64,000 nucleotides of DNA from assembly GCA_016787265.1 (NCBI GenBank), contig JAEUVF010000005.1:1-64000 (forward strand), given 5' to 3'. The notes below the pieces were generated by a model. It made no database searches, was not told the DNA's origin, and saw only the letters and a list, made by a program, of their open reading frames with translations. Shown one piece after another: positions 19,956 to 27,524 of the stretch (its first letter is position 1; each line of letters starts with the position of its first letter). This DNA comes from Flavipsychrobacter sp. Lineage in GTDB: Bacteria; Bacteroidota; Bacteroidia; Chitinophagales; Chitinophagaceae. The position numbers were made by a program, and so were the translations under genes.

Positions 19956-20028
19956 GGGATGGAACAGGCGACAAAGGAAACTGGAGACAAGGAGACGGGG
20001 AGGAATGGAAGAGGGAGGAGAGGAGGAT
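19954..20028. repeat. purine-rich GGAGACAAAGG-type tract, copy 1
   Basis: An almost pure A/G tract on the plus strand (GGAGACAAGGAGACGGGG, GGAATGGAAGAGGGAGG) between tatC and rpiB. A reverse-complement relative, with the same words in pyrimidine form, lies at 20983-21115 on the other side of rpiB. Confidence 0.7.
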
Positions 20029-20054
20029 TGGTAAATAATTTAAACTGAAAGTAT

Positions 20055-20507
20055 ATGACAGTTTTTGATAAATCTTTACCGGTGGCGATTGGTTGTGACC
20101 ATGCCGGGTATGAATACAAGGAAGCAATCAAAACCTATCTGGAAAGCCAGGGTTTTACCGTGAAGGATTTTGGTACTACGACTCCAAATTCTGTTGACTA
20201 TCCGGATTTCGCACACCCTACAGCCTCCTTTGTGGAGGAAGGAAAAGCAGCATTTGGGGTATTGATTTGCGGGTCTGCCAATGGAGTTGCCATCACGGCA
20301 AATAAACACCAGCAAATAAGAGCCGGACTTTGTTGGGATAATGAAGTGGCCAAGCTGGTGCGCCGGCACAATGATGCGAATATCATTTGTCTGCCTGCAC
20401 GCTTTGTTGCTCTTGCCTACGCGATCCAGATGGTTGAAACCTTTTACACAACTGCATTTGAAGGGGGCCGACATGGCAACCGGGTGAATAAAATTGCCTG
20501 CAGCTAG
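20055..20507 (+). CDS. rpiB: ribose 5-phosphate isomerase B
   Basis: Interconverts ribose-5-phosphate and ribulose-5-phosphate in the pentose phosphate pathway (150 aa, normal). RpiB/LacAB family signatures are D15-H16 in GCDHAGYE, C72 in LICGSANGVAITANK (the active-site Cys/anion-hole loop), and H105 in RRHNDANIICLPAR. The canonical GTGIG loop reads GSANG here, so activity on allose- or other sugar phosphates cannot be excluded. It sits between two related low-complexity tracts and is followed by a strong terminator. Confidence 0.93.
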   Translation: MTVFDKSLPVAIGCDHAGYEYKEAIKTYLESQGFTVKDFGTTTPNSVDYPDFAHPTASFVEEGKAAFGVLICGSANGVAITANKHQQIRAGLCWDNEVAKLVRRHNDANIICLPARFVALAYAIQMVETFYTTAFEGGRHGNRVNKIACS

Positions 20508-20532
20508 TTGATTTGCAGGTTCCAGATTTTCC

Positions 20533-20570
20533 AAAAAACCGTCATAAACTCCCGTTTATCGACGGTTTTT
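20533..20570 (+). terminator. rho-independent terminator after rpiB
   Basis: Long stem ACCGTCATAAAC / GTTTATCGACGGT with a TCCC loop and one bulged C, flanked by A6 upstream and T5 downstream. It could work in both directions. It lies about 25 bp after the rpiB stop. Confidence 0.85.
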
Positions 20571-20571
20571 G

Positions 20572-20892
20572 TATATGGGCCGAAATGATTTCCCACCGCG
20601 AAAATCCCTTCGCATCTTTACATCAGCAACGGGGTTAGCCCCTAAGCTCTAAACCAACCAATCCCTATCGAAGCCCCGCCCTGAATCCGTAGATGTGAAT
20701 CCAACCCTTTGAAAAATCGACCCCAAACCATGAAAAACTGTGTTGAAATCCATCCAATGAAAAATTGATTCCATCTCATGAAAACCTGTATCCAAACCAT
20801 TGAAAAATCGCAGTCCAGTTGTTTTTAAGCAAACCGTCCAATCCGATACCATTGAAAGCAACCACCAGTTGATGTATCGTCTCAAAGAACTT
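20572..20892 (+). ncRNA. candidate non-coding transcript with degenerate repeat array
   Basis: A 320-bp gene-free stretch bounded by the rpiB terminator upstream and a second plus-strand terminator at 20893-20920. The second terminator has no coding gene to serve, so a separate transcript is implied. Inside, TGAAAA-centred words (CCATGAAAAACTG, CCAATGAAAAATTG, CATGAAAACCTG, CATTGAAAAATCG) recur at 20710, 20731, 20758, 20779 and 20801, with steps of 21, 27, 21 and 22 bp. Only tiny ORFs (12-16 codons) occur on the plus strand. The minus-strand frame 20649-20885 begins with TTG and looks incidental. It matches no RNA family I can recognise. Confidence 0.3.
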
Positions 20893-20920
20893 GTCCCGCT
20901 TGTCCAGCGGGACTTTTTTT
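20893..20920 (+). terminator. rho-independent terminator
   Basis: Perfect 8-bp stem GTCCCGCT / AGCGGGAC with a 5-nt loop, then T7. It precedes the GGTGAAA array directly (the U-tract runs into ATGGTGAAAGG). The plus-strand transcript it ends is the unexplained stretch 20572-20892. Confidence 0.88.
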
Positions 20921-20922
20921 AT

Positions 20923-20969
20923 GGTGAAAGGTGAAAGGTGAAAGGTGAAAAGTGAAAGGTGAAAGGTGA
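20923..20969. repeat. GGTGAAA tandem array, copy B
   Basis: About seven tandem units of the 7-mer GGTGAAA, with one AAGTGAAA variant. There is no inverted partner. It starts directly after the terminator U-tract and shares words with copies A (18669) and C (23190). Confidence 0.85.
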
Positions 20970-20982
20970 GACCTGAGAAAAA

Positions 20983-21115
20983 TCTCCTTCATCTTCCTCT
21001 GCCCTCTCCTCCATTCTTCCTTTCCTCCCTTCTCCTTTGTCTCCTATTTCCCTTGTCTCCCCTCTCCTTTGTCTCCCGTCTCCTTTGTTCCCTCTTCCAT
21101 TCTCCCTATCTTGCC
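20983..21115. repeat. pyrimidine-rich tract, inverted copy 2
   Basis: About 130 bp of nearly pure C/T with repeated TCTCCTTTGTCTCC words. Read on the minus strand it gives GGAGACAAAGGAGA, matching the purine tract at 19954-20028. It occupies the leader just before the M28 peptidase gene at 21135, so it would lie in or next to that gene's promoter. Confidence 0.75.
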
Positions 21116-21134
21116 CATTCAACAGTTTTAAGCA

Positions 21135-22667
21135 ATGAGAAAAATCTTATTAGTACTGGGACTATTCCCTGCGGCGATCGGATTCGCGCAAAAAAAGGCT
21201 AATCCGCAGAAGTATGCGGCCACCATTACCGAAGAAGATCTGAAAACACATTTGTACATCATTGCCGGACCAGAAATGGAAGGCCGGGAAACAGCTACAG
21301 AAGGCCAGCGGAAAGCAGCCGCCTACCTGGAAGAACAATTTAAAAAACTGGGGCTGCAACCCGGTAATAAGGGGTCTTATCAGATGAGTTTCCCTGTATA
21401 CAAAGACTCCCTGATTGGCGCCGCCATGAAAGTAAATGGCCAGGATTTCAGTCTTTACCAGGATTTCCAGCCCAATCCCCGCATGACCCGCAATGGTGAT
21501 TTTTATTTCTCTGAATTTGTATTTGCAGGTCATGGTTTGGTGGATGGCAGCCGCGATGATTACAACGGGCTGAATGTAAAGGGCAAGGCGGTTTTGGTTC
21601 TGGACGGTGCACCGTCAGATTACAAGTCCGAACAGAAAGGCATGATGGCTCCCTCCGGTATGTTTGGCAAATACCAGAAAGCCGTTGAAAAAGGTGCTGC
21701 TGCAGTATTGATTGTTTCCAATGATTTTCCTCGTAAAGTAGGTGCGGCCCCCGCCAACATGTATGTGAACCTGTATGCACCAGAGCAAAATGCTGCGCTC
21801 TATAATGTTTCCTCCAAAGTTGCTGAACAACTGATCGGTAGCGATTGGTCTGGCATTACCGCCAATGCAAAAAATACCGCATCACCCGCCAAAGTTTACA
21901 AGGCTAACCTGATGCTCCAGATGAACAAGCAGGTACAGTTTCTGGAAAGCACCAATGTGCTGGGGTATGTTGAGGGCAGTGATAAAAAAGACGAATGGCT
22001 GGTTGTTACCGCACACTATGATCACCTCGGTAAAAGAGGCAATGTCATTTACTATGGAGCAGATGATGATGGCTCCGGAACAGTTGGGATAGTTGAAATG
22101 GCCGAAGCATTCGCAAAAGCAAAAGCTGCTGGTCACGGTCCGCGCAGAAGCATCCTGTTCATGGCAGTTAGTGGTGAAGAAAAAGGTCTTTGGGGCTCTG
22201 CCTGGTATGGTGATCATCCCGCCGTACCGTTGGAAAAAACTACTGCGAACCTGAATATTGACATGATCGGACGGGTGGATACCGAGCGTACATCTGCTGA
22301 CACCCTGAATTATGTGTATGTAGTTGGTGATGACAAACTGAGTACCGAATTGAAACCACTGAGTGAAGGGGTGAATAAGAAGTATGCTAAAATGGTCCTG
22401 GATTATAAATTCAATGATCCCAATGACCGCAACCGGATTTATTTCCGCAGCGACCACTACAACTTTGCCCGCAAAGGCGTTCCTGTAATATTTTATTACG
22501 ATGGCATGTTGCAGTCGGATTATCACAAACCAACTGATACCCCCGACAAAATCAATTATACCCTGCTGAAGAAAAGGGCACAACTGGTATTTTATACCGC
22601 CTGGGAAATGGCCAATCGCGAGCAGATGATGAAACGCGACCTGGAAATTCCTACCATGACCCGATAA
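21135..22667 (+). CDS. M28 zinc peptidase with PA-like insert
   Basis: Exported metallopeptidase of 510 aa. A signal peptide (about 1-18) and a PA-like region (about 135-215, GKAVLVLDGAP and KAVEKGAAAVLIVSND) precede the M28 core. Zinc and catalytic residues are H294 (AHYDHLG), D310/D311 (GADDDGSG), E348-E349 (SGEEKGLWG), D376 (NIDMIGR) and the His of SDYHKPTD near the C-terminus. Unlike the M28 peptidase at 13110-14750 it has no PDZ domain, and the two are only distantly alike. Its upstream region carries a 130-bp pyrimidine tract rather than an obvious promoter. Confidence 0.92.
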   Translation: MRKILLVLGLFPAAIGFAQKKANPQKYAATITEEDLKTHLYIIAGPEMEGRETATEGQRKAAAYLEEQFKKLGLQPGNKGSYQMSFPVYKDSLIGAAMKVNGQDFSLYQDFQPNPRMTRNGDFYFSEFVFAGHGLVDGSRDDYNGLNVKGKAVLVLDGAPSDYKSEQKGMMAPSGMFGKYQKAVEKGAAAVLIVSNDFPRKVGAAPANMYVNLYAPEQNAALYNVSSKVAEQLIGSDWSGITANAKNTASPAKVYKANLMLQMNKQVQFLESTNVLGYVEGSDKKDEWLVVTAHYDHLGKRGNVIYYGADDDGSGTVGIVEMAEAFAKAKAAGHGPRRSILFMAVSGEEKGLWGSAWYGDHPAVPLEKTTANLNIDMIGRVDTERTSADTLNYVYVVGDDKLSTELKPLSEGVNKKYAKMVLDYKFNDPNDRNRIYFRSDHYNFARKGVPVIFYYDGMLQSDYHKPTDTPDKINYTLLKKRAQLVFYTAWEMANREQMMKRDLEIPTMTR

Positions 22668-22756
22668 AATTTTTTTGGTGGATTTTAAACCTGGCGAACA
22701 ATAGGCGGTCAATATATACGTAAATACGATAATAACCACCTTAGAAAACATTCGCC

Positions 22757-23155
22757 ATGAACACCAAAACCACCTTAAAAACAATTGTATTAGCTACTGC
22801 TGTAGCCCTGTTTGCCGGAATTTCCAATGATGCGGAGGCACAGTCGACCCGCAAAAAACTGGATCGCGCGGAAGATGTGGCAGATCGCCGGGAAGATGTG
22901 GCAGATCGTAAAGAAAACCGCCGCGACCGCAGAGAGGATCGCAGAGATAAAAGAGAAGATGTTCGCGATAAGCGGGAAGATGTCAGAGATGCCCGTCATG
23001 ATGGAGGCGCCCTTGACAAACTGGAAGACCGCCGCGACAAGAAAGAAGATGTCCGGGATCGTCGGGAGGATGTAAGAGACCGCAAAGAAGATGTGCGGGA
23101 TAGAAAAGAAAATCGCCGTGATCGCCGGGAAGACCGGAGAGACAGGAAGAATTAA
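22757..23155 (+). CDS. exported Arg/Asp-rich repeat protein
   Basis: A 132-aa low-complexity protein with a clear signal peptide (about 1-30, ...GISNDAEAQS). The rest is built almost wholly of 7-residue-like units of the pattern (K/R)-E-D-V-(R/A)-D-(R/K), for example DRREDVADRKENRRD, interrupted once by a neutral segment (ARHDGGALDKLEDRR, about 75-90). Such alternating charge predicts a long single alpha helix or a highly soluble polyampholyte in the periplasm or outside the cell. Function unknown. A perfect terminator follows the stop by 5 bp. Repeat units in the DNA (GAAGATGT, GATCGC) suggest expansion by slippage or duplication. Confidence 0.8.
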   Translation: MNTKTTLKTIVLATAVALFAGISNDAEAQSTRKKLDRAEDVADRREDVADRKENRRDRREDRRDKREDVRDKREDVRDARHDGGALDKLEDRRDKKEDVRDRREDVRDRKEDVRDRKENRRDRREDRRDRKN

Positions 23156-23189
23156 AAAAAGCCGCTCGCAATTGCGAGCGGCTTTTTTA
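23156..23189. terminator. bidirectional rho-independent terminator
   Basis: A perfect 22-nt palindrome (GCCGCTCGCA / TGCGAGCGGC around AT) at 23161-23182, with A7 before and T6 after. It serves the charged-repeat gene and may also stop minus-strand readthrough. The U-tract runs straight into GTGAAAGG of repeat copy C. Confidence 0.92.
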
Positions 23190-23258
23190 GTGAAAGGTGA
23201 AAAGTGAAAGGTGAATGAAGCACTCCGCTTTTTCACTTTTCACCTTTCACTTTTCACC
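23190..23258. repeat. GGTGAAA-type inverted repeat, copy C
   Basis: Left arm 23190-23214 (GTGAAAGGTGAAAAGTGAAA...) and inverted right arm about 23230-23258 around a 15-bp spacer. The right arm overlaps the last codon and supplies the TGA stop of the deoxyhypusine-synthase-like gene. Like copy A it lies at a convergent gene junction. Confidence 0.85.
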
Positions 23259-24228
23259 ATCCAAGAATATACGCAAATATCAGCGGGGCCACTATCGTAG
23301 CATCACTTTCAACTATGTATTTAGGAGTGTCGATTCCCAGTTTACCCCAGGTAATCTTTTCATTGGGAACTGCACCGGAATAGGATCCGTAAGACGTAGT
23401 GGAATCACTCACCTGGCAGAAATAGCTCCAGAACGGAACATCATGCCATTCCAGGTCCTGGTACATCATAGGTACTACACAGATGGGGAAATCACCCGCA
23501 ATACCACCGCCCAGCTGGAAAAAGCCAACACCCTTACCGCCTGAATTGTGACGGTACCAGTCGGCCAGCCATACCATGTACTCAATACCACTCTTCATGG
23601 TAGTAGCTTTCACTTCATTTTTAATCACATAGGAAGCGAAAATGTTACCCATTGTGGAGTCTTCCCAGCCACCAACAATAATGGGCAGATTTTTCTCCGC
23701 GGCAGCGATCATCCAGCTGTCTTTGGGATCAATCTCATAATCATCCTTCATTACTCCACTGTTCAGGAGTTTATACATGTATTCGTGCGGGAAATAGCGT
23801 TCACCGGCAGCATCTGCATCTTTCCATAATTTGGCAATATGCTGCTGGATCTTACGGAAAGCTTCTTCCTCCGGGATGCAGGTATCGGTTACGCGGTTTA
23901 ATCCCTGCTCCAGTAAATCCCATTCCTGCTGTGGAGTCAGATCGCGGTAGTTGGGAATTCTTCTATAATGACTATGGGCAACCAGGTTCATGATATCTTC
24001 TTCCAGGTTGGCGCCAGTACAGGAAATAATCTGCACTTTGTCCTGGCGGATCATTTCAGCCAGTGAAACACCCAGCTCTGCGGTACTCATCGCCCCCGCC
24101 AGGGTAATCATCATTTTTCCTCCATCCAGCAAATGCTGTTCATAACCTTTGGCAGCATCCACCAGGGCGGCAGCGTTAAAATGCCGGTAATGATGCTGGA
24201 TGAATTGAGAAACGGGACCTTTACTCAT
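23254..24228 (-). CDS. deoxyhypusine synthase family protein
   Basis: A 324-aa NAD-binding protein of the deoxyhypusine synthase / homospermidine-synthase-like family. Visible features are LAGAMSTAELG (about 42-52), SCTGANLEED, a VGGWEDSTMGN loop, FFQLGGGIAGDFP and the terminal WGK motif, where K296 corresponds to the catalytic lysine of the eukaryotic enzyme. Bacteria have no eIF5A, so the usual substrate is absent. A role in transferring an aminobutyl group between polyamines is a reasonable inference. The frame is open up to 24402, but ATG 24228 (MSKGPVS) is the family start; the upstream extension crosses the neighbouring terminator. Its stop lies inside repeat copy C. Confidence 0.9.
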   Translation of the reverse strand: MSKGPVSQFIQHHYRHFNAAALVDAAKGYEQHLLDGGKMMITLAGAMSTAELGVSLAEMIRQDKVQIISCTGANLEEDIMNLVAHSHYRRIPNYRDLTPQQEWDLLEQGLNRVTDTCIPEEEAFRKIQQHIAKLWKDADAAGERYFPHEYMYKLLNSGVMKDDYEIDPKDSWMIAAAEKNLPIIVGGWEDSTMGNIFASYVIKNEVKATTMKSGIEYMVWLADWYRHNSGGKGVGFFQLGGGIAGDFPICVVPMMYQDLEWHDVPFWSYFCQVSDSTTSYGSYSGAVPNEKITWGKLGIDTPKYIVESDATIVAPLIFAYILGW

Positions 24229-24262
24229 GTTTTCTAAATTTAATCGAGGCCAAAGGTAAAAT

Positions 24263-24288
24263 AAAAAACCCCACCTTACGGGGTGGGG
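24263..24288 (-). terminator. rho-independent terminator (minus strand)
   Basis: On the minus strand: CCCCACC, loop CCGTAA, GGTGGGG, TTTTTTAT. It lies 40-65 bp after the stop of the small exported protein at 24329-24778 and just before the deoxyhypusine-synthase-like gene. Confidence 0.88.
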
Positions 24289-24328
24289 CTGACTTTCCAA
24301 CAAAACCTCAGAGAAAAAACCGTCCTGT

Positions 24329-24778
24329 TTACTTTCTTGTTTTGGAGAATATAGTCCAGTTGGAACTGTTCTCACTTTTGAGAACCAGTTGATGGTCTGC
24401 ATTTTCCAGGGTAATATAATAAGTTGTTATGCCTTCATTGGCTACTTCGAAAAGGGTAGAGATCCAGTAGTTGGAGTACTCTTCTTTAATTTCCGTCATA
24501 AGGGAAATAGGAAGCTGCGTAGAAAGAATGTTCCGGTATACACCAACCAGTGTGCCTTCATCATCGAGGTAGGCAAATAATACCTGACCATTCATGGTGA
24601 ACTGAACTTTGTTCAGGTTGTTTACGCGGCTCCAGCTTTCCTGCTCTGCCGATGCGAATTCTTTTTTGAAACTTTTCTCTACACGCTCGTCAACGTTGTT
24701 GCGATTCTTGCTGTTGTTTGCGAAGAGGCTGGTGAGGCTGAGTGTTACTACTACCAGAGTAGTCATGAACTTTTTCAT
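24329..24778 (-). CDS. small exported PepSY-like protein, paralogue 1
   Basis: A 149-aa exported protein (signal peptide about 1-20, MKKFMTTLVVVTLSLTSLF). The mature part has the layout of Bacteroidota PepSY-like or beta-lactamase-inhibitor-like small proteins: KSFKKEFASAEQESWSRV, then a strand with YLDDEGTLVGVYRNI, then a helix and two final strands (TTYYITLENADHQLVLKS). It clearly parallels the neighbour at 24835-25281 (FASA...W, D-EG-LV, TTYHVTL), so the pair arose by duplication. Function unknown. The leader contains a TTGACG/CGTCAA inverted repeat (24812-24828). Confidence 0.75.
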   Translation of the reverse strand: MKKFMTTLVVVTLSLTSLFANNSKNRNNVDERVEKSFKKEFASAEQESWSRVNNLNKVQFTMNGQVLFAYLDDEGTLVGVYRNILSTQLPISLMTEIKEEYSNYWISTLFEVANEGITTYYITLENADHQLVLKSENSSNWTIFSKTRK

Positions 24779-24834
24779 TGCTTAAGGTTTAAATATTTGA
24801 GTGATACATATTTGACGCAGAACGTCAATAAAGG

Positions 24835-25281
24835 TTACAGTTTGTTTTTAATTTTTTTGAATACACTGAGATTTCCTGCAGGTGAAGCAGATACGATCAT
24901 GCTTGACTTCACACCATGTAAGGTTACATGATAAGTAGTGCTTCCGTTTGCAATGTGCTCAATCACATTCTTCATTACATGCTCAGGATATTTTTCCTGG
25001 ATAGCTTTTGCTACCATAATAGGTAAACTTGCTTTATCAATGTAACGTGCAGTTGCTACCAGGGCTCCTTCTGCATCATAGAATGCACTCAGTTCAGTGT
25101 TACGGAAAGAGAAGGTTGCCTGATACAATCCGGCATCATCCAGGGATTTCCACTGAACATTTTTTGCAGAGGCAAATTCAGTGCGGAATGCTTCCAGAAC
25201 TTTTCCTGTAATAGGATCAACACTTGCGAAACTGGCCAGGCTAACAAAAGCTGTAGCGGCGATTAAGATGAACTTTTTCAT
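24835..25281 (-). CDS. small exported PepSY-like protein, paralogue 2
   Basis: A 148-aa exported protein with a signal peptide (about 1-19, MKKFILIAATAFVSLASFA). The mature region repeats the plan of the downstream paralogue: EAFRTEFASAKNVQWKSL, FYDAEGALVATARYI, LPIMVAKAIQEKYPEH, TTYHVTLHG. No catalytic residues are evident. A 56-bp gap separates it from paralogue 1 on the same strand. The two may be co-transcribed, but a candidate inverted repeat in the gap allows separate control. Upstream lies a 275-bp divergent region before the AcpH-like gene, in which I see only weak promoter matches. Confidence 0.75.
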   Translation of the reverse strand: MKKFILIAATAFVSLASFASVDPITGKVLEAFRTEFASAKNVQWKSLDDAGLYQATFSFRNTELSAFYDAEGALVATARYIDKASLPIMVAKAIQEKYPEHVMKNVIEHIANGSTTYHVTLHGVKSSMIVSASPAGNLSVFKKIKNKL

Positions 25282-25556
25282 AAAATAAAATTTGAAAGGT
25301 TTAATGATTAATGTCTGTTTGAATAGTTTGACGATGTAAAAGTAGAAAGGTTACAGACCCATGTCAAGCAAATAGTGATTGGTGGTTGTTTAAAGTAAAT
25401 ATTTGATAAGTACCTGGAAAGATTAGCTCTTCAGGGTGGTAAAAAATCCTCTGAAATGCAGGCTGGACGGGCAGTTGATAAAATTTGTTAAATAAAAAGT
25501 AAAACACGGTTAACCCATGGTTAAAATAGAGAAGTGGAAACTACCTATATTTAAGA

Positions 25557-26162
25557 ATGAACTTTTTAGCACATGCCTATCTTTCTTTTCGCCAGCCCGA
25601 GTTGTTGTTGGGTAATCTGATCAGCGACTTTGTGAAGGGGAAAAAGAAGTTTGAATATCCCTCACCTGTGCTTAGAGGCATTGAATTACATCGGGCTATT
25701 GATAAGTTTACCGATGATCATCCAGTGAATGCAATCGCTAAAAAGGTTTTTAAGCCTTCCGTGGGTTTATATGCAGCCGCATTTGTAGATGTTGTATACG
25801 ATCATTTCCTGGCTACGGATGAATTGGTATTTCCCGGAAACAGCCTGCATGATTTTAGTCAGTGGGTATACGGTGAATTGGAAGGACAAACGGTTCATTT
25901 CCCGGATCAGTTCAGCCGTATGTTTCCCTACATGAAAGAACAGAACTGGTTATTGAATTATAAAGAGAAATGGGGGATCGAAAGAAGTATGGAAGGACTG
26001 GTTCGCAGGGCGAAATACCTAGATAACTTTAAACCCGCTTTTGAAGCATTTGAAGCAGAATATGAATTATTGCAATCCTGCTTCCAGCGCTTTTTCCCCG
26101 AATTGTTGCTGCATGTAGGTGATGAGTACCGGCGCCAGCTTACTCGACCGGAAATATCTTAA
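25557..26162 (+). CDS. ACP phosphodiesterase-like (AcpH family) protein
   Basis: A 201-aa HD-fold-like protein of the AcpH/DUF479 family, whose E. coli member removes the phosphopantetheine arm from acyl carrier protein. The start MNFLAHAYLS with H6, then LLGNLISDFVKG (about 18-29, with the conserved D), GIELHRAIDKFTDDHP (about 42-57) and VVYDHFLA (about 78-85) are the metal-binding-type His/Asp signatures. Bacteroidota versions are usually annotated only by homology, so ACP hydrolysis is inferred. The 3' end overlaps the convergent CoA-transferase gene by 23 bp. Confidence 0.82.
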   Translation: MNFLAHAYLSFRQPELLLGNLISDFVKGKKKFEYPSPVLRGIELHRAIDKFTDDHPVNAIAKKVFKPSVGLYAAAFVDVVYDHFLATDELVFPGNSLHDFSQWVYGELEGQTVHFPDQFSRMFPYMKEQNWLLNYKEKWGIERSMEGLVRRAKYLDNFKPAFEAFEAEYELLQSCFQRFFPELLLHVGDEYRRQLTRPEIS

Positions 26163-27435
26163 ATCGTTCATGAGCTGCTTTTTCCAGCACTTCCCGATCA
26201 TCCGGATGAGCGATATCAATTAATGCCTTGGCGCGCTGCCGGAGATTCTTTCCATACAGATATGCGATACCGTATTCTGTTACTACATAGTGAATATGTC
26301 CACGCGTAGTTACAACACCCGCTCCGGTTTTAAGAAAAGGAACGATTCTGGAAATACCCTTTGCGGTTCGTGCTGGCAGGGCAATAATCGGTTTGCCACC
26401 CGGACTCAGGGCCGCACCTCTCATGAAATCCATCTGTCCCCCTATTCCCGAATATTGAAAGGTTCCGATACTATCCGCACAAACCTGTCCGGTTAAATCA
26501 ATCTCAACTGCACTGTTGATCGCAACCATTTTGGGATTGCGTCTGATTACCGAGCTCTCGTTTACGTAATCGATATCCAGAAAAGCAAAAGCCGGATTGT
26601 CATTCACGTAGTCGTATAAACGCTTTGTTCCAAGCGCAAATCCTACCACTGATTTATTTGGGTGGATGGCTTTGTATTTATTGTTGATAATATCATTTTC
26701 TACCAGGTCAATGATACCATCGCTGAACATTTCTGTATGAACTCCCAGGTCTTTATGGTTACCCAGGCATCGAAGTACTGCATCCGGAATCGCTCCTATG
26801 CCCATTTGCAGGGTGCTCCGGTCTTCAATCATGCCGGCAATATATGCTCCGATCTTATTTTCTGCTTCTCCAGATTTTTCTCCGAAACGGGCTTCATGCA
26901 GGGCTGCTTCCTGGTAAACCATGGCATGAAAACGATTCACATGAATGAGTCCATCACCGTGGGTGCGGGGTACATTGGGATTCACCTGGGCTATCACATA
27001 ACGGGCAGTATTAACCGCTGAACGGGCGATATCAACAGAAACACCCAGGGAGCAATAACCGTGGGTATCGGGAACTGAAACATGTACAATCGCAACATCA
27101 ATCGGAAGGATTCCCTGCTTGAACAGTTCCGGGATTTCACTTAAAAAAACAGGTACATAATCAGCGCGACCAGCCTGCACGGCTTCACGGATACTGGCTG
27201 AAACGAACAGCGAGTTGATGTGAAAATGGCCCTGGTATTCGGGTTTGTCCACCACCATATCGCCATAGACGGAGATATTAACCAGTTCCACATTATGAAG
27301 CCGGTCTTTTTGTTCCGCCAGTTTCTTCATCATATAGGAAGGTGTTTGGGCACTTCCCTGGACAAATACACGATTACCAGACTGCACAACAGAAAGGGCT
27401 TCTTCAGCGGATACGTAGTGGATTGGAGGTCGCAT
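26140..27435 (-). CDS. acetyl-CoA hydrolase/CoA-transferase family protein
   Basis: A 431-aa enzyme moving CoA between acetyl-CoA and another short acid (4-hydroxybutyrate or succinate type) or hydrolysing it. Family features are VFVQGSAQTP near the N-terminus, the MGIGAIPDAVLRCL loop, E311 in NSAVEIDLTG as the likely CoA-thioester-forming glutamate, the GIGGQMDFMRGA glycine loop, and VVTEYGIAYLYGK near the C-terminus. The frame is open 40 codons upstream, but ATG 27435 (MRPPIHYVS) is where homologues start. It is divergent from the DUF2911 gene (118 bp between starts). Substrate not determinable from sequence. Confidence 0.9.
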   Translation of the reverse strand: MRPPIHYVSAEEALSVVQSGNRVFVQGSAQTPSYMMKKLAEQKDRLHNVELVNISVYGDMVVDKPEYQGHFHINSLFVSASIREAVQAGRADYVPVFLSEIPELFKQGILPIDVAIVHVSVPDTHGYCSLGVSVDIARSAVNTARYVIAQVNPNVPRTHGDGLIHVNRFHAMVYQEAALHEARFGEKSGEAENKIGAYIAGMIEDRSTLQMGIGAIPDAVLRCLGNHKDLGVHTEMFSDGIIDLVENDIINNKYKAIHPNKSVVGFALGTKRLYDYVNDNPAFAFLDIDYVNESSVIRRNPKMVAINSAVEIDLTGQVCADSIGTFQYSGIGGQMDFMRGAALSPGGKPIIALPARTAKGISRIVPFLKTGAGVVTTRGHIHYVVTEYGIAYLYGKNLRQRAKALIDIAHPDDREVLEKAAHERFKIFPVE

Positions 27436-27524
27436 TCGAATTTTTTTGCAAAAATATAAGACGAAAAGCGGGGGATTCCTGATTCTTGTCATAAAAAGCG
27501 GCGAGCATTGTTGGAACGCATCCT

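Noticed and set aside
20700..20810. CRISPR array
   Set aside because: Repeat words are short (about 13 bp), degenerate and 21-27 bp apart, with no spacer pattern or cas genes.
20649..20885. 78-codon minus-strand ORF with repeated Phe/His/Gly words
   Set aside because: TTG start only, and the repeats are the reverse complement of the degenerate DNA array; looks like a shadow of the array.
18669..23258. Insertion sequence or transposon explanation for GGTGAAA repeats
   Set aside because: No transposase and no target-site duplications are seen in the window; kept only as a repeat family.
26140..26162. 23-bp antiparallel overlap, equal in length to the one at 40837-40859
   Set aside because: The sequences differ; equal length looks coincidental.
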